A stretch of 64,000 nucleotides of DNA from Euryarchaeota archaeon UBA103 (GTDB lineage: Archaea; Thermoplasmatota; Poseidoniia; Poseidoniales; Thalassarchaeaceae). Position numbers and translations under genes: made by a program. The stretch covers positions 36,558 through 100,557 of the forward strand of contig DAYH01000024.1 of assembly GCA_002506825.1 (NCBI GenBank). Reading direction: 5' to 3'. The notes under the pieces were generated by a model that was given only the letters and a program-made list of their open reading frames with translations, made no database searches and was not told the origin of the DNA. Every line of letters starts with the position of its first letter. The first letter of the stretch is position 1. Shown piece after piece: positions 25,701 to 33,940 of this stretch.

Positions 25701-26096
25701 CTAGAAGAGAGAGTTTCTTCAATCATTTCGATCTTTAATAATTGGGAAGAGAAGGAAGGGGAGGGTTCTTCCAATGAAATTGATCTAGAAGGATTCCTGT
25801 CTAATCATAGAGATATCTTCAGAGTAGTAGACCAGCATAAGAGAGAGCATAAGGAAGATATTCCAGCGAGAACTGAGATTGAGGGAGAGGCCATCTATCC
25901 CGAGAAGGGAGATTGCGATATCATGAAGAGCGCCGCCATAATAGCCGATTCTTTCTCGGTGGGAGTAGGCAGTGTTGTAGTAGCTACCAGGGATTCCGAC
26001 TTCAAACTAGTTTCTAGGGCATTGGAAGAAGAATTTGGGTTTGGTGTTGTTGGGGGCCTTCAGCAACTTAACAAACTGGCTTACTTAGTAGCTTGA
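22728..26096 (+). CDS. Large helical-repeat protein with C-terminal PIN nuclease domain
   Basis: The 1122-residue protein starts at GTG. Residues about 60-85 are basic and disordered (NQSRRIGRRGGRGKIK), plausibly nucleic-acid binding. The central 700 residues are alpha-helical with regular A/L spacing, resembling TPR or HEAT arrays. Residues about 898-1120 are a PIN domain: LILVDTNILIDAL with D902 region, GDCDIMKSAAI near 1061-1064 and VATRDSDFKLV near 1089-1091 give the acidic metal-binding set, so the nuclease looks intact. PIN domains cut RNA in toxin, ribosome maturation and decay systems. There is no antitoxin gene next to it; it is convergent with the nitronate monooxygenase-like gene, with abutting stops. 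The overall architecture is not one I recognise. Confidence 0.78.
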   Translation: MEEYLLDCLEILSRSGDHEATRKKKLTNAPSWSLLQDPSWKALAMIAASKEALDAVGTDGSQKKNQSRRIGRRGGRGKIKTTSDKLASPDDVIPSNFSCGYKLAVLIAQKNRFSEDDWSPSWDLEMDSIREECRSGIHPVWERLARESPLLAEMGLFPIVKPKSSFGERGPWIDGSKIDYSDNNALRDWLTSVAPFKLSASQLKTIQKIEKDLRKNPRRNLWEEWMAPSLTDMEGDASLLEGLLLAAAGSDRARDVLEGVEGECAEVAVGLNILISLREGVDCDWNLAVEREGEDKLSSAIKMEGWLRVDLYPKEMSLELAMEGVSIIESGSGVIPNRLAWIASGGLVESGDFSSALKYIEGKPVNDLKGLTICLSMISEDSTGISLESIVSGLADLDEECLRLALSHPDSPSLVRTSAASILSNIDQIRYTDEIISSFTMFAEIKGLTDLLIEEVSLQRAYPFRVMLSWHLITADDSVGVSSKLLEARRVALASIEDAERDGVLSDVCVGLISLLDGISSNLGAVHDKLDSDGLKTLKEVRMALGPEGDGIVKEVRIDKLVNSVNEADLSLLERRLFEAVITSLVLNRAAIDLQNGDSSRREQAVSSLESVISMEGVSMRTVRFASDLVFEHSVGIESLDSWYRENESNSPESQIVKAALLERSGDLMGSAWAYKDAAARLMETDFEKSAIFLRWSLISFAHGGGWKEAVALIDAYPTLSASVTNRFKMYLNVCKDHTEKNQVGATSRIIEHVSNEHRNSDTEEDRASIIESLESIKMYPVEHGLPIDPFQGRVLAAIMKMSHSSQSRRSDLERRFDSEMRARVKDTFSIVTVIEQVAEISPIRALRMFERALKSGEFEGREEKILQNTKRNLFTRQAGKISVRERKTLGGLGLKPLILVDTNILIDALKDDLLMEISPDSLGSLDWTMQRAFHWKLRSLAKEGRVLLNIPQAAMGEFMNRVKSPDIVLKLFENVYIERASWKKAITKRILEERVSSIISIFNNWEEKEGEGSSNEIDLEGFLSNHRDIFRVVDQHKREHKEDIPARTEIEGEAIYPEKGDCDIMKSAAIIADSFSVGVGSVVVATRDSDFKLVSRALEEEFGFGVVGGLQQLNKLAYLVA

Positions 26097-27092
26097 TTAT
26101 TCGTGGTTGGCTTCCAATGATTGCCCTAGTCTTCTCATTATCACAGTAGCAGATTCTATTCCATCGACTGTCTCGACGCTCTTTCCAGCCGACCAAAGAT
26201 CCTTCGCTGAAGATTTCTTTCCTCTAGCTAATGACCTCATTCTCCAGAAAGAAATCCCAGTTATCAGTACTCTAACTCGGTGCTTGAACCTACTTTTTAG
26301 GAGTCTCCTAATAATCCAATTACTATGTTTCTTGGATCCTTTGGTCTCAATTACTGCAATCGGGACGCCAGTGAGTTTTGTTGTCCATGTGATATCTTCT
26401 TCTTTCGCGTTGACGATAGCGTCTTTGTAATCTTGGGGGGTTGTGCATTCATCAGTAGCAATAAATCTCGTACCCATCTGTACTCCATCATAGCCCATCT
26501 TCATAGCCGCTATGAGTTCCTTTTCACTTCCAATTCCGCCGGCGCAGATAAGTGGAACGCCCAAGTCCGAGAGATCTTCGTACATCTCTTCCATTGACAT
26601 GTCTCCGAGATGCCCCCCTGCCCTGTCGTTAACACAAATCAGTCCATCCACTCCGCAATCAATACCCTTCTTTGCGTGGGTTCTGTTGGTTACATCATGG
26701 TATACCACTCCGCCTTTGGCATGAACCCTTTCACAGACCCAATCTGGCTTACCGAGGGAGGTTACGAAGAACCTTATTCCTTCATCCAATGCGATATCAA
26801 TCCACTCGGACATCCTCTGCAGATACTTATCGCTGCCTTTCTCAATTAATGCGTTGAATCCTATTGGGTTACTTGTCATAGTCCTAATATGACGGATGGA
26901 TGCTCTTAGTCCCTCTTTGGTGTCTGGCTTGTTATATCCATGAACCATAGTCAATGAAACTGGTTGTACTATAGCAATTCCGCCACCTTCTGAGGCCGCC
27001 GCAACTAGCTCGGGATTAGAGCATGGATACATAGCTCCGCATATTATTGGATATTCGATTCCTGCGTCTTTGGTTAACCTAGTACTGACCAT
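26097..27092 (-). CDS. Nitronate monooxygenase / enoyl-reductase-like flavoprotein
   Basis: This FMN-dependent TIM-barrel protein is of the 2-nitropropane dioxygenase/FabK family. Visible blocks are YPIICGAMYPCSNPELVAAAS, GVDGLICVNDRAGGHLGD, VPLICAGGIGSEKELIAAM and GYDGVQMGTRFIATDECT. It is the last gene of the minus-strand beta-oxidation operon, four bases after the DUF4442 gene, so it may act as an enoyl-CoA/ACP reductase or an oxidative auxiliary in fatty acid breakdown. The exact substrate cannot be told from the sequence. Confidence 0.85.
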   Translation of the reverse strand: MVSTRLTKDAGIEYPIICGAMYPCSNPELVAAASEGGGIAIVQPVSLTMVHGYNKPDTKEGLRASIRHIRTMTSNPIGFNALIEKGSDKYLQRMSEWIDIALDEGIRFFVTSLGKPDWVCERVHAKGGVVYHDVTNRTHAKKGIDCGVDGLICVNDRAGGHLGDMSMEEMYEDLSDLGVPLICAGGIGSEKELIAAMKMGYDGVQMGTRFIATDECTTPQDYKDAIVNAKEEDITWTTKLTGVPIAVIETKGSKKHSNWIIRRLLKSRFKHRVRVLITGISFWRMRSLARGKKSSAKDLWSAGKSVETVDGIESATVIMRRLGQSLEANHE

Positions 27093-27096
27093 TTTT

Positions 27097-27597
27097 TCAC
27101 GACCTTTCTATCACGAGGAAGTTCCACCTGAAAATCCATTCTGAAACTACTTCTCCAGAGTCGTCTCTTCCTACTGAATGTAAATCAATCTCAATCGGTT
27201 CTCCGGTTTTCATACTCTCCTCGATAGCCTCACGAGCCTTCATTGTCTCGTCGCATGTGAATTTGATTCTTCCCTTGGCCCTCTTGACAAACTTTGCTTC
27301 AGTTCCAACGACGAACATTCTTAGCTTCTCGGACATGGATCTAGATATTGCAAAGGGCACTGCCCCAGTGGCTAGTTCTGCACCCATTCCTTGGACTGCC
27401 CAATACATTGTCTTGAATGGATTCTGTGTCCTCCACCCCCCTGGAAGGGAAGTACAGCATGCATGGTCATCTATGTTGTCCAATCGTAGACCAGCAAACC
27501 AAGCCGCCGGCATTGTTAGCACTGTGAAAAATCTGAATCTGACTCTTCCTTTGAGAGACTTATACTCGTTTGAGAGTTTGGTGTCATCTATTGGCAC
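27097..27597 (-). CDS. DUF4442 hotdog-fold thioesterase-like protein
   Basis: The protein resembles DUF4442 members, single hotdog-fold proteins related to acyl-CoA thioesterases. The segment NPFKTMYWAVQGMGAELATG is the family's central helix and the C-terminal strands VVSEWIFRWNFLVIE close the sheet. The start codon is GTG, preceded by gaggtgat, a strong ribosome binding site. In this operon it probably releases or edits acyl-CoA, which is inferred from neighbours. Confidence 0.78.
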   Translation of the reverse strand: MPIDDTKLSNEYKSLKGRVRFRFFTVLTMPAAWFAGLRLDNIDDHACCTSLPGGWRTQNPFKTMYWAVQGMGAELATGAVPFAISRSMSEKLRMFVVGTEAKFVKRAKGRIKFTCDETMKAREAIEESMKTGEPIEIDLHSVGRDDSGEVVSEWIFRWNFLVIERS

Positions 27598-27609
27598 CTC
27601 ATCACCTCA

Positions 27610-27876
27610 TTATCGATCTAATTCGTCCACAATAGAGCAATATTTCCCCATAGCATCTACTTGAGACATTCCAATAATTGCATTCCAAGACTTCCACTTG
27701 GCTCTCTCTTTGAGTCCCCCTCTAGCCTTCCCTTGACAGTCTCCTTCTGTAGCCTGCTTGTAAAGAGCGTATAGCTCGAGAAGCTGTTCGTTGGACGGTC
27801 TCTCGGTGAGGCCCCAGGCCCTCTTTGAGGCTCTCTTAAATTTCATCTTGAGAGCCTGTCCTGCCTTGTCCCCCAT
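27610..27876 (-). CDS. Acyl-CoA-binding protein
   Basis: This is a stand-alone 88-residue ACBP, a four-helix bundle that binds long-chain acyl-CoA in the cytoplasm. LLELYALYKQATEGDCQG, followed by KARGGLKERAKWKSWN and MSQVDAMGKYCSIVDEL, matches the family throughout. ACBP is typical of eukaryotes and some bacteria and is uncommon in archaea. Its ATG overlaps the acyl-CoA dehydrogenase stop by one base (TGATG), so it is translationally coupled and clearly part of the operon. Confidence 0.9.
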   Translation of the reverse strand: MGDKAGQALKMKFKRASKRAWGLTERPSNEQLLELYALYKQATEGDCQGKARGGLKERAKWKSWNAIIGMSQVDAMGKYCSIVDELDR

Positions 27877-29678
27877 CAGAACATCTCCGTTGGGAATTCC
27901 ATGACTGTTTTGTGCCCAGATTGAATCTTGGCCGCGAGGCTTACGGTCTCGGGGAATATTCTCTTGAAGAAGTATCGAGCACTGGCTAGTTTGGCATCAT
28001 AGAACGGATCGCCTCTCTTTTCAATGGAAATCTTTGCCATCTTAGCCCACATGTAGGCCAATAATATATTTCCAAAATATCGACAGTAGTCTGTTGCCCC
28101 TGCCGCCAGGAAGTGGGGGTTCGCCTGACCTTCCGCTATCATCAAGAGAGTTAATTGTTGAAGGCCACGAACACCTTGATGTAATGGCTTGTTGAACTCG
28201 GACATTTCTGGAATGTCCTTGTTTTCTTCAATAAATTCCGTGAGAGGCCACATCAGATGGCGTAGATTCTTGCCCATATTCTGAGTTATTTTTCTTCCTG
28301 CCAGATCGAGTGCTTGTATTCCGTTGGTCCCCTCCCATATCTTAGAAATTCTAACATCTCTGTAAAATTGCTCAACCCCATATTCGGTGCAGTAGCCTGC
28401 CCCTCCCATTACTTGCATACATGTACTCGCTGTTTCACAGGCAACATCAGTGAAATGGGCCTTGACGATCGGAGTAAACAGAGCTACGAGTGATGTTGCG
28501 TATTCGGCTTCCTTGGGATCATCACTGTGCATTTGATCGAGTAGAATTCCTGTCCATGCCGCCAATGCCCTACATCCTTCGTTGTTCACCTTAGCTTCAA
28601 GGAGCATTCTTCGAACATCAGGATGTACCAGAATATTGTCAGCATCCTCATTTGGATCTTGAGGGCCCCTAAGGTCCCTGCCCTGGCGCCTATCCTTAGC
28701 CCATGCTAATGAGTTCTGGTAAGCTATCTCAGCTAGTCCGAGTCCCATCATGCCCGTGGCAAGTCGTTCCTGATTCATCATCTGAAACATCAGTGCCATT
28801 CCGGTATTGAGTTCACCGACCCTCCACCCCACGCTATCATCGAAATTCATTACGCATGTTGGAGATGCGTGGATTCCCATCTTCTCCTCACTACCAGAGC
28901 AGGTTACACCGTTATGTTCTGAACATATATCATGAGAGATTCCTGCTAGGTCTCCTGATTCCCAATCCGATGGGAGAAACTTGGGAACGAGGAAGAGAGA
29001 GATTCCCTTGGTTCCCTCTGGAGCGTCTGGCGTCTTGGCTAAAACAAGATGGACTATGTTCTCAGTCATATCGTGCTCTCCATACGTGATGAAGATCTTG
29101 GTTCCTGTGACCCTGTATGTTCCATCGTCTTGCGGTACGGCCTTAGTTGATATTATTCCTAGATCTGTTCCTGCGTGGGGCTCTGTGAGGCACATAGTTC
29201 CAGACCAGTCTCCTGATGCAAGATGTGTTGCGAAGTAGTCGACAAGACTGCTTTCTCCATGCTCGATGAGAACGTCATAAACTCCCAGAGTTAAAGCAGG
29301 GAGAACGCTCATTGCCATATTGGTGGAGGTTCCTATTTCAGCCCATGTTACTGCTTGGAAGAATACCGGGACTCCCATTCCGCCGTGTTCTGGTTTACAT
29401 GCGGTGGAAAGCCATCCACCCTCCTTACTTTTGTTGTAGGCCGACTTGAATTCAATAGGCATGGAAATATTACCATCATTGAATTTCAATCCCTCTCTAT
29501 CTCCTAGCTGATTGATTGGAAGCCAGACTTCCTTTGTATGGTCCGCCCATCCCTCTGTGAGCATGGAAAAAAAGTCGGAATCGAAGTCATAGCCTAGTCT
29601 TTGGGCTATCGGAATAGCGTCGAACATCTCATTGAATAGAAAGTCATAATCTCTGATTGGTGCATTGTATTCTACCAT
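27876..29678 (-). CDS. Acyl-CoA dehydrogenase (long, about 600 residues)
   Basis: This FAD enzyme makes trans-2-enoyl-CoA, the first step of beta-oxidation. The pattern GTMCLTEPHAGTDLG, TKIFITYGEHDM, GWRVGELNTGMALMFQMMN and WEGTNGIQALDLAGRK is that of the longer acyl-CoA dehydrogenase group with an extra C-terminal helical domain. The glutamate of WEGTNG matches the catalytic base position. The ATG is preceded by ggtgagaaa, a good ribosome binding site. An electron-transfer flavoprotein is not seen in the window. Confidence 0.93.
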   Translation of the reverse strand: MVEYNAPIRDYDFLFNEMFDAIPIAQRLGYDFDSDFFSMLTEGWADHTKEVWLPINQLGDREGLKFNDGNISMPIEFKSAYNKSKEGGWLSTACKPEHGGMGVPVFFQAVTWAEIGTSTNMAMSVLPALTLGVYDVLIEHGESSLVDYFATHLASGDWSGTMCLTEPHAGTDLGIISTKAVPQDDGTYRVTGTKIFITYGEHDMTENIVHLVLAKTPDAPEGTKGISLFLVPKFLPSDWESGDLAGISHDICSEHNGVTCSGSEEKMGIHASPTCVMNFDDSVGWRVGELNTGMALMFQMMNQERLATGMMGLGLAEIAYQNSLAWAKDRRQGRDLRGPQDPNEDADNILVHPDVRRMLLEAKVNNEGCRALAAWTGILLDQMHSDDPKEAEYATSLVALFTPIVKAHFTDVACETASTCMQVMGGAGYCTEYGVEQFYRDVRISKIWEGTNGIQALDLAGRKITQNMGKNLRHLMWPLTEFIEENKDIPEMSEFNKPLHQGVRGLQQLTLLMIAEGQANPHFLAAGATDYCRYFGNILLAYMWAKMAKISIEKRGDPFYDAKLASARYFFKRIFPETVSLAAKIQSGHKTVMEFPTEMF

Positions 29679-29687
29679 TTTCTCACC

Positions 29688-32036
29688 TCAATTCCTCAAT
29701 GGCTTCCCTGTCTCAAGCATGTGTTGCATACGGGCCAGAGTATCTGTGTTTCTTCCCAGATTAGCTATGGCGTCCTTCTCCATTGAGAGAATATCGTCTT
29801 CCTCGATGGATGTGGTGATATCCGTATCCCCCCCAGTCAGAATCTTGGCCAGAGATGTTGCCACTACTACATCATGAGGAGTGGCTTGACCCGATAGGGC
29901 TAGATCGTTTAGTGCTAGGTTCAGTGCAGCCATTCCAGTTGGCCCGGGGAGCTCGTATGTCCTTGGTTCTGGGGGAGAGTAATTCTCAGAAAGTTGTAGT
30001 ACCTTTGCTTTCGCATCTGCTATTAGCCTATCTCTGTTCATGGTTATTCCATCGTTTGGCCCTAAGAAACCCATTGACCTAGCTTGTTCGGCCGATTTGG
30101 CTACTTGTGCGGTACCAATAGTTTCGAAGGCTTTCATTACTGCGCCCATAGGACCATTGGTGACAAGCCCGAAATCCATCAGCCTACCAAGGAGTTCCTT
30201 GCAACCTCCCCATGCTGGGATGATTCCTACTCCAACCTCTACAAGGCCAACATATGACTCACTATGTGCTTGGACTGCATCGCAATGCATCAGGACCTCA
30301 GCACCTCCGCCCAGGCAGAGACCAGCGGAGGCGGCTACAACTGGAACTTCGCAGTACTTCAGGGTTTGATATGTATCTTGACCTAGTCCAATGAAGTCCT
30401 CAAGGTCTTTCCATGCCGCTAGGTTGGCGGCGAAGAGCGCGAGGCCGAGGTTCGCACCCGCACAAAAATTCGTAGCATCATTTCCGATAACTATTCCCTT
30501 ATACTCATCAGATTCAGCTAAATCGACTGCGTTGAGTAGCATCTCCATATTCATTGGATCCATTGCATTCATCTTGGTATGATACTCGACCAGAAGAACA
30601 CCGTCTCCTGTATCCCAGATACTAGCTGATCCGTTTCTCTTGAGGGGTTTGCCTCTTCTTCTCAAGTCAGCGACATTGAGTGTCTCCTCTGAACGTTCTA
30701 CCACAACCATTTCTCCATCTGGGGAAAGTCTGGTAATCTCGCCATCCTCTAGGCCGTAGAATGACCCTTTCTCGGCGGCCAGAGAGAGGAAGCTTGGGAC
30801 GTCTCTGCCCATGTCTTGGAGTCTTTCTACCATAGATGACGGCCCTATTGAGTCCATCATCTCGAACGGCCCCCTCTTCCAGTTATATCCTACTTTCATC
30901 GCACCATCGATCGAGTAGATATCCTCACTGACGTCAGGTACGATGTAGGCCGCATAGGACAGTGAGTCTAGTAAAACTTCTGAGACAAATCTAGCTCCAT
31001 CGTCATCACAGTCAATCAAAGAAGAGACTCCTCTCTTACCCATCTTAGCGGATGGGAAGGCGGCTTTTCGATTGGCTTTTCGATACTCCCCTGTAGTAAG
31101 ATTCCTGGCCTCCTTGACCTTCTTCCCTCCATCTCTATTTAGTCTGTAGAATCCCCCTTTTCCTTTTCTCCCGGTGTATCCCTCGTCGATCATTGAGAGG
31201 ACTATCTCCTCGCCAGTACCGGCTATTAGATGGAAGGGGTCATCTTCCGGAAGATGGGAAAGGAGGCTCTCAGTAACGTGTGGGATTAAGTCGATACCAA
31301 CTAGGTCCATAAGAGCGAAAACGGCTGTCTTTGGGAGTCCTATAGGCCTGCCCAGCATGGCATCGGCTTGCTCTACTGTAAGACCATGGTCAAGAGTGGC
31401 TTTGAATGCCCTTTGAATGAAGTAAATGCCGAGTCTGTTGCCTATGAAGCCGGGCCTATCATTACACATTGTTACTCTCTTTCCTAATTTCAAATCCGCG
31501 AATCTGCAGAATCTCTGAACGGTCTCTTCTTTGACCTCTGGGGATGTAACTACTTCTAACAAGGGAAGGTATCGTGGGGGGTTAAAGAAATGGGTAATGA
31601 GAAATCTAGATGCGACATCACTAGAGAGTTCAGCAATAAGTTCTGATCTTGGAAGAGTAGAGGTGTTTGATGATAGAATAGTGTTTGGACCTATATGTTT
31701 TGAGAGTTTTGCATACAGATTCCTCTTGATATCTAGGTTCTCAATAATCACTTCCACCACCCAATCGAAGTCCCTCAGTTGTTCTAGATCATCCTCAATA
31801 TTTCCAGGTGTTATTCTCCTAGAGTTTCTCTTATGCATTAACATCTCTGGATTTGATTTGTGCATCTTCTGAATGGCGTTTCGAGCTAGAACGCTCCTGT
31901 CTTGATTGTCGGTGGGCACAATGTCGAGAAGAAGTACCTCACAACCAGCATTGGCACAGTGGGCGGCTATACCTGCGCCCATGACCCCACTGCCTATGAC
32001 GGCAACCTTCTGGATTGTTCCTGACATTCTTACCAC
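29688..32036 (-). CDS. 3-hydroxyacyl-CoA dehydrogenase / enoyl-CoA hydratase fusion
   Basis: This bifunctional protein has the dehydrogenase first. Residues about 5-190 form the NAD domain (VAVIGSGVMGAGIAAHCANAG), followed by two C-terminal dehydrogenase domains (to about 430, with GFIGNRLG and YIVPDVSEDIYSIDGAM). A crotonase/enoyl-CoA hydratase domain fills about 470-700 (GIVIGNDATNFCAGANLGL, CLGGGAEVLMHCDAVQAH, GVGIIPAWGGCKELL). This order (dehydrogenase then hydratase) is like bacterial FadN, not the FadB order. It covers the two middle steps of beta-oxidation. The start has aggtggt upstream and directly follows the thiolase stop. Confidence 0.93.
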   Translation of the reverse strand: MVRMSGTIQKVAVIGSGVMGAGIAAHCANAGCEVLLLDIVPTDNQDRSVLARNAIQKMHKSNPEMLMHKRNSRRITPGNIEDDLEQLRDFDWVVEVIIENLDIKRNLYAKLSKHIGPNTILSSNTSTLPRSELIAELSSDVASRFLITHFFNPPRYLPLLEVVTSPEVKEETVQRFCRFADLKLGKRVTMCNDRPGFIGNRLGIYFIQRAFKATLDHGLTVEQADAMLGRPIGLPKTAVFALMDLVGIDLIPHVTESLLSHLPEDDPFHLIAGTGEEIVLSMIDEGYTGRKGKGGFYRLNRDGGKKVKEARNLTTGEYRKANRKAAFPSAKMGKRGVSSLIDCDDDGARFVSEVLLDSLSYAAYIVPDVSEDIYSIDGAMKVGYNWKRGPFEMMDSIGPSSMVERLQDMGRDVPSFLSLAAEKGSFYGLEDGEITRLSPDGEMVVVERSEETLNVADLRRRGKPLKRNGSASIWDTGDGVLLVEYHTKMNAMDPMNMEMLLNAVDLAESDEYKGIVIGNDATNFCAGANLGLALFAANLAAWKDLEDFIGLGQDTYQTLKYCEVPVVAASAGLCLGGGAEVLMHCDAVQAHSESYVGLVEVGVGIIPAWGGCKELLGRLMDFGLVTNGPMGAVMKAFETIGTAQVAKSAEQARSMGFLGPNDGITMNRDRLIADAKAKVLQLSENYSPPEPRTYELPGPTGMAALNLALNDLALSGQATPHDVVVATSLAKILTGGDTDITTSIEEDDILSMEKDAIANLGRNTDTLARMQHMLETGKPLRN

Positions 32037-33176
32037 CTAGATCTTTTCAAGTACAGTGGCAATACCTTGCCCACCGCCAACGCACATTGTAGCTAGTGCA
32101 TGCTTTACGTTGTTCTTACTCATCAGCTGTGCAGCCTTCCCAGTTATTCTTGCTCCGCTAGCACCCAAAGGGTGACCAAGTGCTATCGCCCCTCCCTCTA
32201 TGTTGACTTTTTCTGGGTCCAGTCCAAGTTCCTCTATTACTGCTAATGACTGTGCGGCGAACGCCTCGTTCAACTCGATTATACCTAGATCGTCGATAGA
32301 AAGTCCTGCTCTTGACAGAGCTTTGTTGGTGGCTTCGACGGGACCTATTCCCATGATTTCAGGAGCGCATCCCGTAACCGCGGTACTTACTATCCTAGCA
32401 AGTGGAGTCAATCCATTCTTCTCTGCAAATTTCTCAGAGCACACGAGAACGAATGCGGCTCCATCTGTTAGGGGGGACGATGTACCTGCAGTTACGGTGC
32501 CTTCGGAGAGGAATGCTGGACGGAGTCCTGAAAGAGTGGTGGCGTCTGTACCTGGTCTTATGCATCCGTCTTCAGAAACAGTGCCTGAATCTGTTTCTAT
32601 GGGTACTATCTCTCCGGATAATGCCCCGCTATCAGCCGCCTTGGATGCCTTGGATTGGCTCTTCACGGCAAACTCTTCTTGGCTCTCTCTGGTGATATCG
32701 TATTTCTGAGCAAGGTTCTCTGCTGTAATTCCCATGGAGGTGAATGCTTCTGGATATTCAGAGCCCAGTCTTGGATTGGGCATTGGGTTGTATCCAGTCA
32801 TTGGGATCCTTGTCATAGACTCTATTCCCCCTGCTATGAATGCGTCTCCTGCTCCCATGGATATTCTGCCTGCCGCATCATGTATGGCCTGCATTGATGA
32901 TCCACAGAATCGATTTATTGTGACCCCGGGTACTGTATCGGGAAGATCCGTCAAGAAAGTTATCATTCTAGCTACGTTGAACCCCTGCTCTGCTTCTGGG
33001 AAAGCCGTACCTACGATTAGATCTTCAATTAAGGAGGGGTCGACCCCGGTTTCTCTAATCAATCCGTTAACCACCGTTGCGGCTATGTCATCAGGTCTTG
33101 TTCTGGCTAGTGCGCCTCTCTTCGAAGGTGTGAAGGGAGATCTGGCGTATCCGGCTATCACTGCGGGCATAATCAT
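32037..33176 (-). CDS. fadA: Acetyl-CoA acyltransferase (thiolase)
   Basis: This is the first gene of the beta-oxidation operon. It cleaves 3-ketoacyl-CoA with coenzyme A. The nucleophile lies in NRFCGSSMQAIHDAA, the histidine in GGAIALGHPLGASGARI and the second cysteine in ATMCVGGGQGIA. The 379 residues are a normal length. The 80-base upstream gap is A/T-rich and contains an 18-base palindrome (33226-33243) that may control the operon. Confidence 0.95.
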   Translation of the reverse strand: MIMPAVIAGYARSPFTPSKRGALARTRPDDIAATVVNGLIRETGVDPSLIEDLIVGTAFPEAEQGFNVARMITFLTDLPDTVPGVTINRFCGSSMQAIHDAAGRISMGAGDAFIAGGIESMTRIPMTGYNPMPNPRLGSEYPEAFTSMGITAENLAQKYDITRESQEEFAVKSQSKASKAADSGALSGEIVPIETDSGTVSEDGCIRPGTDATTLSGLRPAFLSEGTVTAGTSSPLTDGAAFVLVCSEKFAEKNGLTPLARIVSTAVTGCAPEIMGIGPVEATNKALSRAGLSIDDLGIIELNEAFAAQSLAVIEELGLDPEKVNIEGGAIALGHPLGASGARITGKAAQLMSKNNVKHALATMCVGGGQGIATVLEKI

Positions 33177-33225
33177 CCATGAGCGGGTGGAATAATTAAA
33201 ACCGCAGGTAATTTTTACTACACCG

Positions 33226-33243
33226 AGTTTATTTTACTAAACT
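33226..33243. promoter_or_regulatory. Palindrome in the beta-oxidation operon promoter
   Basis: agttta and taaact flank a 6-base A/T-rich centre about 50-67 bases upstream of the thiolase ATG. Position and symmetry fit an operator for a dimeric regulator. The region also contains TATA-like A/T runs, so part of the symmetry may come from the promoter itself. Confidence 0.4.
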
Positions 33244-33256
33244 ATGAAATCTAAAA

Positions 33257-33931
33257 CTAGCGTTTCCAGATAGAAATATATCGAAGTTGGTCGGTATCGT
33301 CCCCGGGGCGGTTTTTAACTTCTAATTCAATTCGTTTTAGACCCTTGCCAATCGAATGAATGAATGCTTCTGAAAGAGGCCACGGGGGACCCTCTGAATG
33401 CTCATTAGAGTAGTCGTAGAGGCCTATGCAGATCAGGGTTCCACCCGGGGCTAATAGGGGCGCGAGTTTTTCTGAGGCCGGGTATCTGACTTCCTCTGGT
33501 ATTGCTTGAAGAATATGGACCTCGACTACCAAATCCCATAGGCCTATCCAATCTTCGGGAAGATCCAGCAGATTCTCAACTCTCCATTGAATATTGAGTC
33601 CGTCATAGATTCTAGATGACCACTCAATCGCTGTTGGTGATATGTCGAAAGCTGTTACATCCCAGCCTAGCTTTGCCAGATGAGCCGCGTCCTCACCAAG
33701 GCCGGAACCGACTATCAGTGCCTTTCCTTTTGGACTATTAGATTCTGTCCATTCGACTAAGAATTGGTGTGGCTCACCCCTAGACCATGGGATCTTAGAG
33801 TCGTTGCCCTCTGATGACTGATAGAGATCTTCAAACCAAGCGAGCGGATCGTTGTTGGCCTCTGCGGATCTAGCCATTGATAAGATTCTGTTCCTGAGTT
33901 CTGCTATCTCTTCCTCACTCATCACTGTCAT
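33257..33931 (-). CDS. Class I SAM-dependent methyltransferase
   Basis: The Rossmann methyltransferase motif I is KALIVGSGLGEDAAHLAKLGWDVTAFDISPTAIEW split over strands 1 and 2; WDLVVEVHILQAIPEEVR and LAPGGTLICIGLYDY are motifs IV-VI. It resembles thiopurine-methyltransferase-like or tellurite-resistance-like small-molecule enzymes. The substrate is unknown. It follows icd by nine bases on the same strand. Confidence 0.85.
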   Translation of the reverse strand: MTVMSEEEIAELRNRILSMARSAEANNDPLAWFEDLYQSSEGNDSKIPWSRGEPHQFLVEWTESNSPKGKALIVGSGLGEDAAHLAKLGWDVTAFDISPTAIEWSSRIYDGLNIQWRVENLLDLPEDWIGLWDLVVEVHILQAIPEEVRYPASEKLAPLLAPGGTLICIGLYDYSNEHSEGPPWPLSEAFIHSIGKGLKRIELEVKNRPGDDTDQLRYISIWKR

Positions 33932-33940
33932 TGTACCGTC

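Noticed and set aside
22728..26096. PIN protein as the toxin of a toxin-antitoxin pair
   Set aside because: It is 1122 residues long, and no small antitoxin gene is adjacent; the neighbours are a membrane protein and a metabolic flavoprotein.
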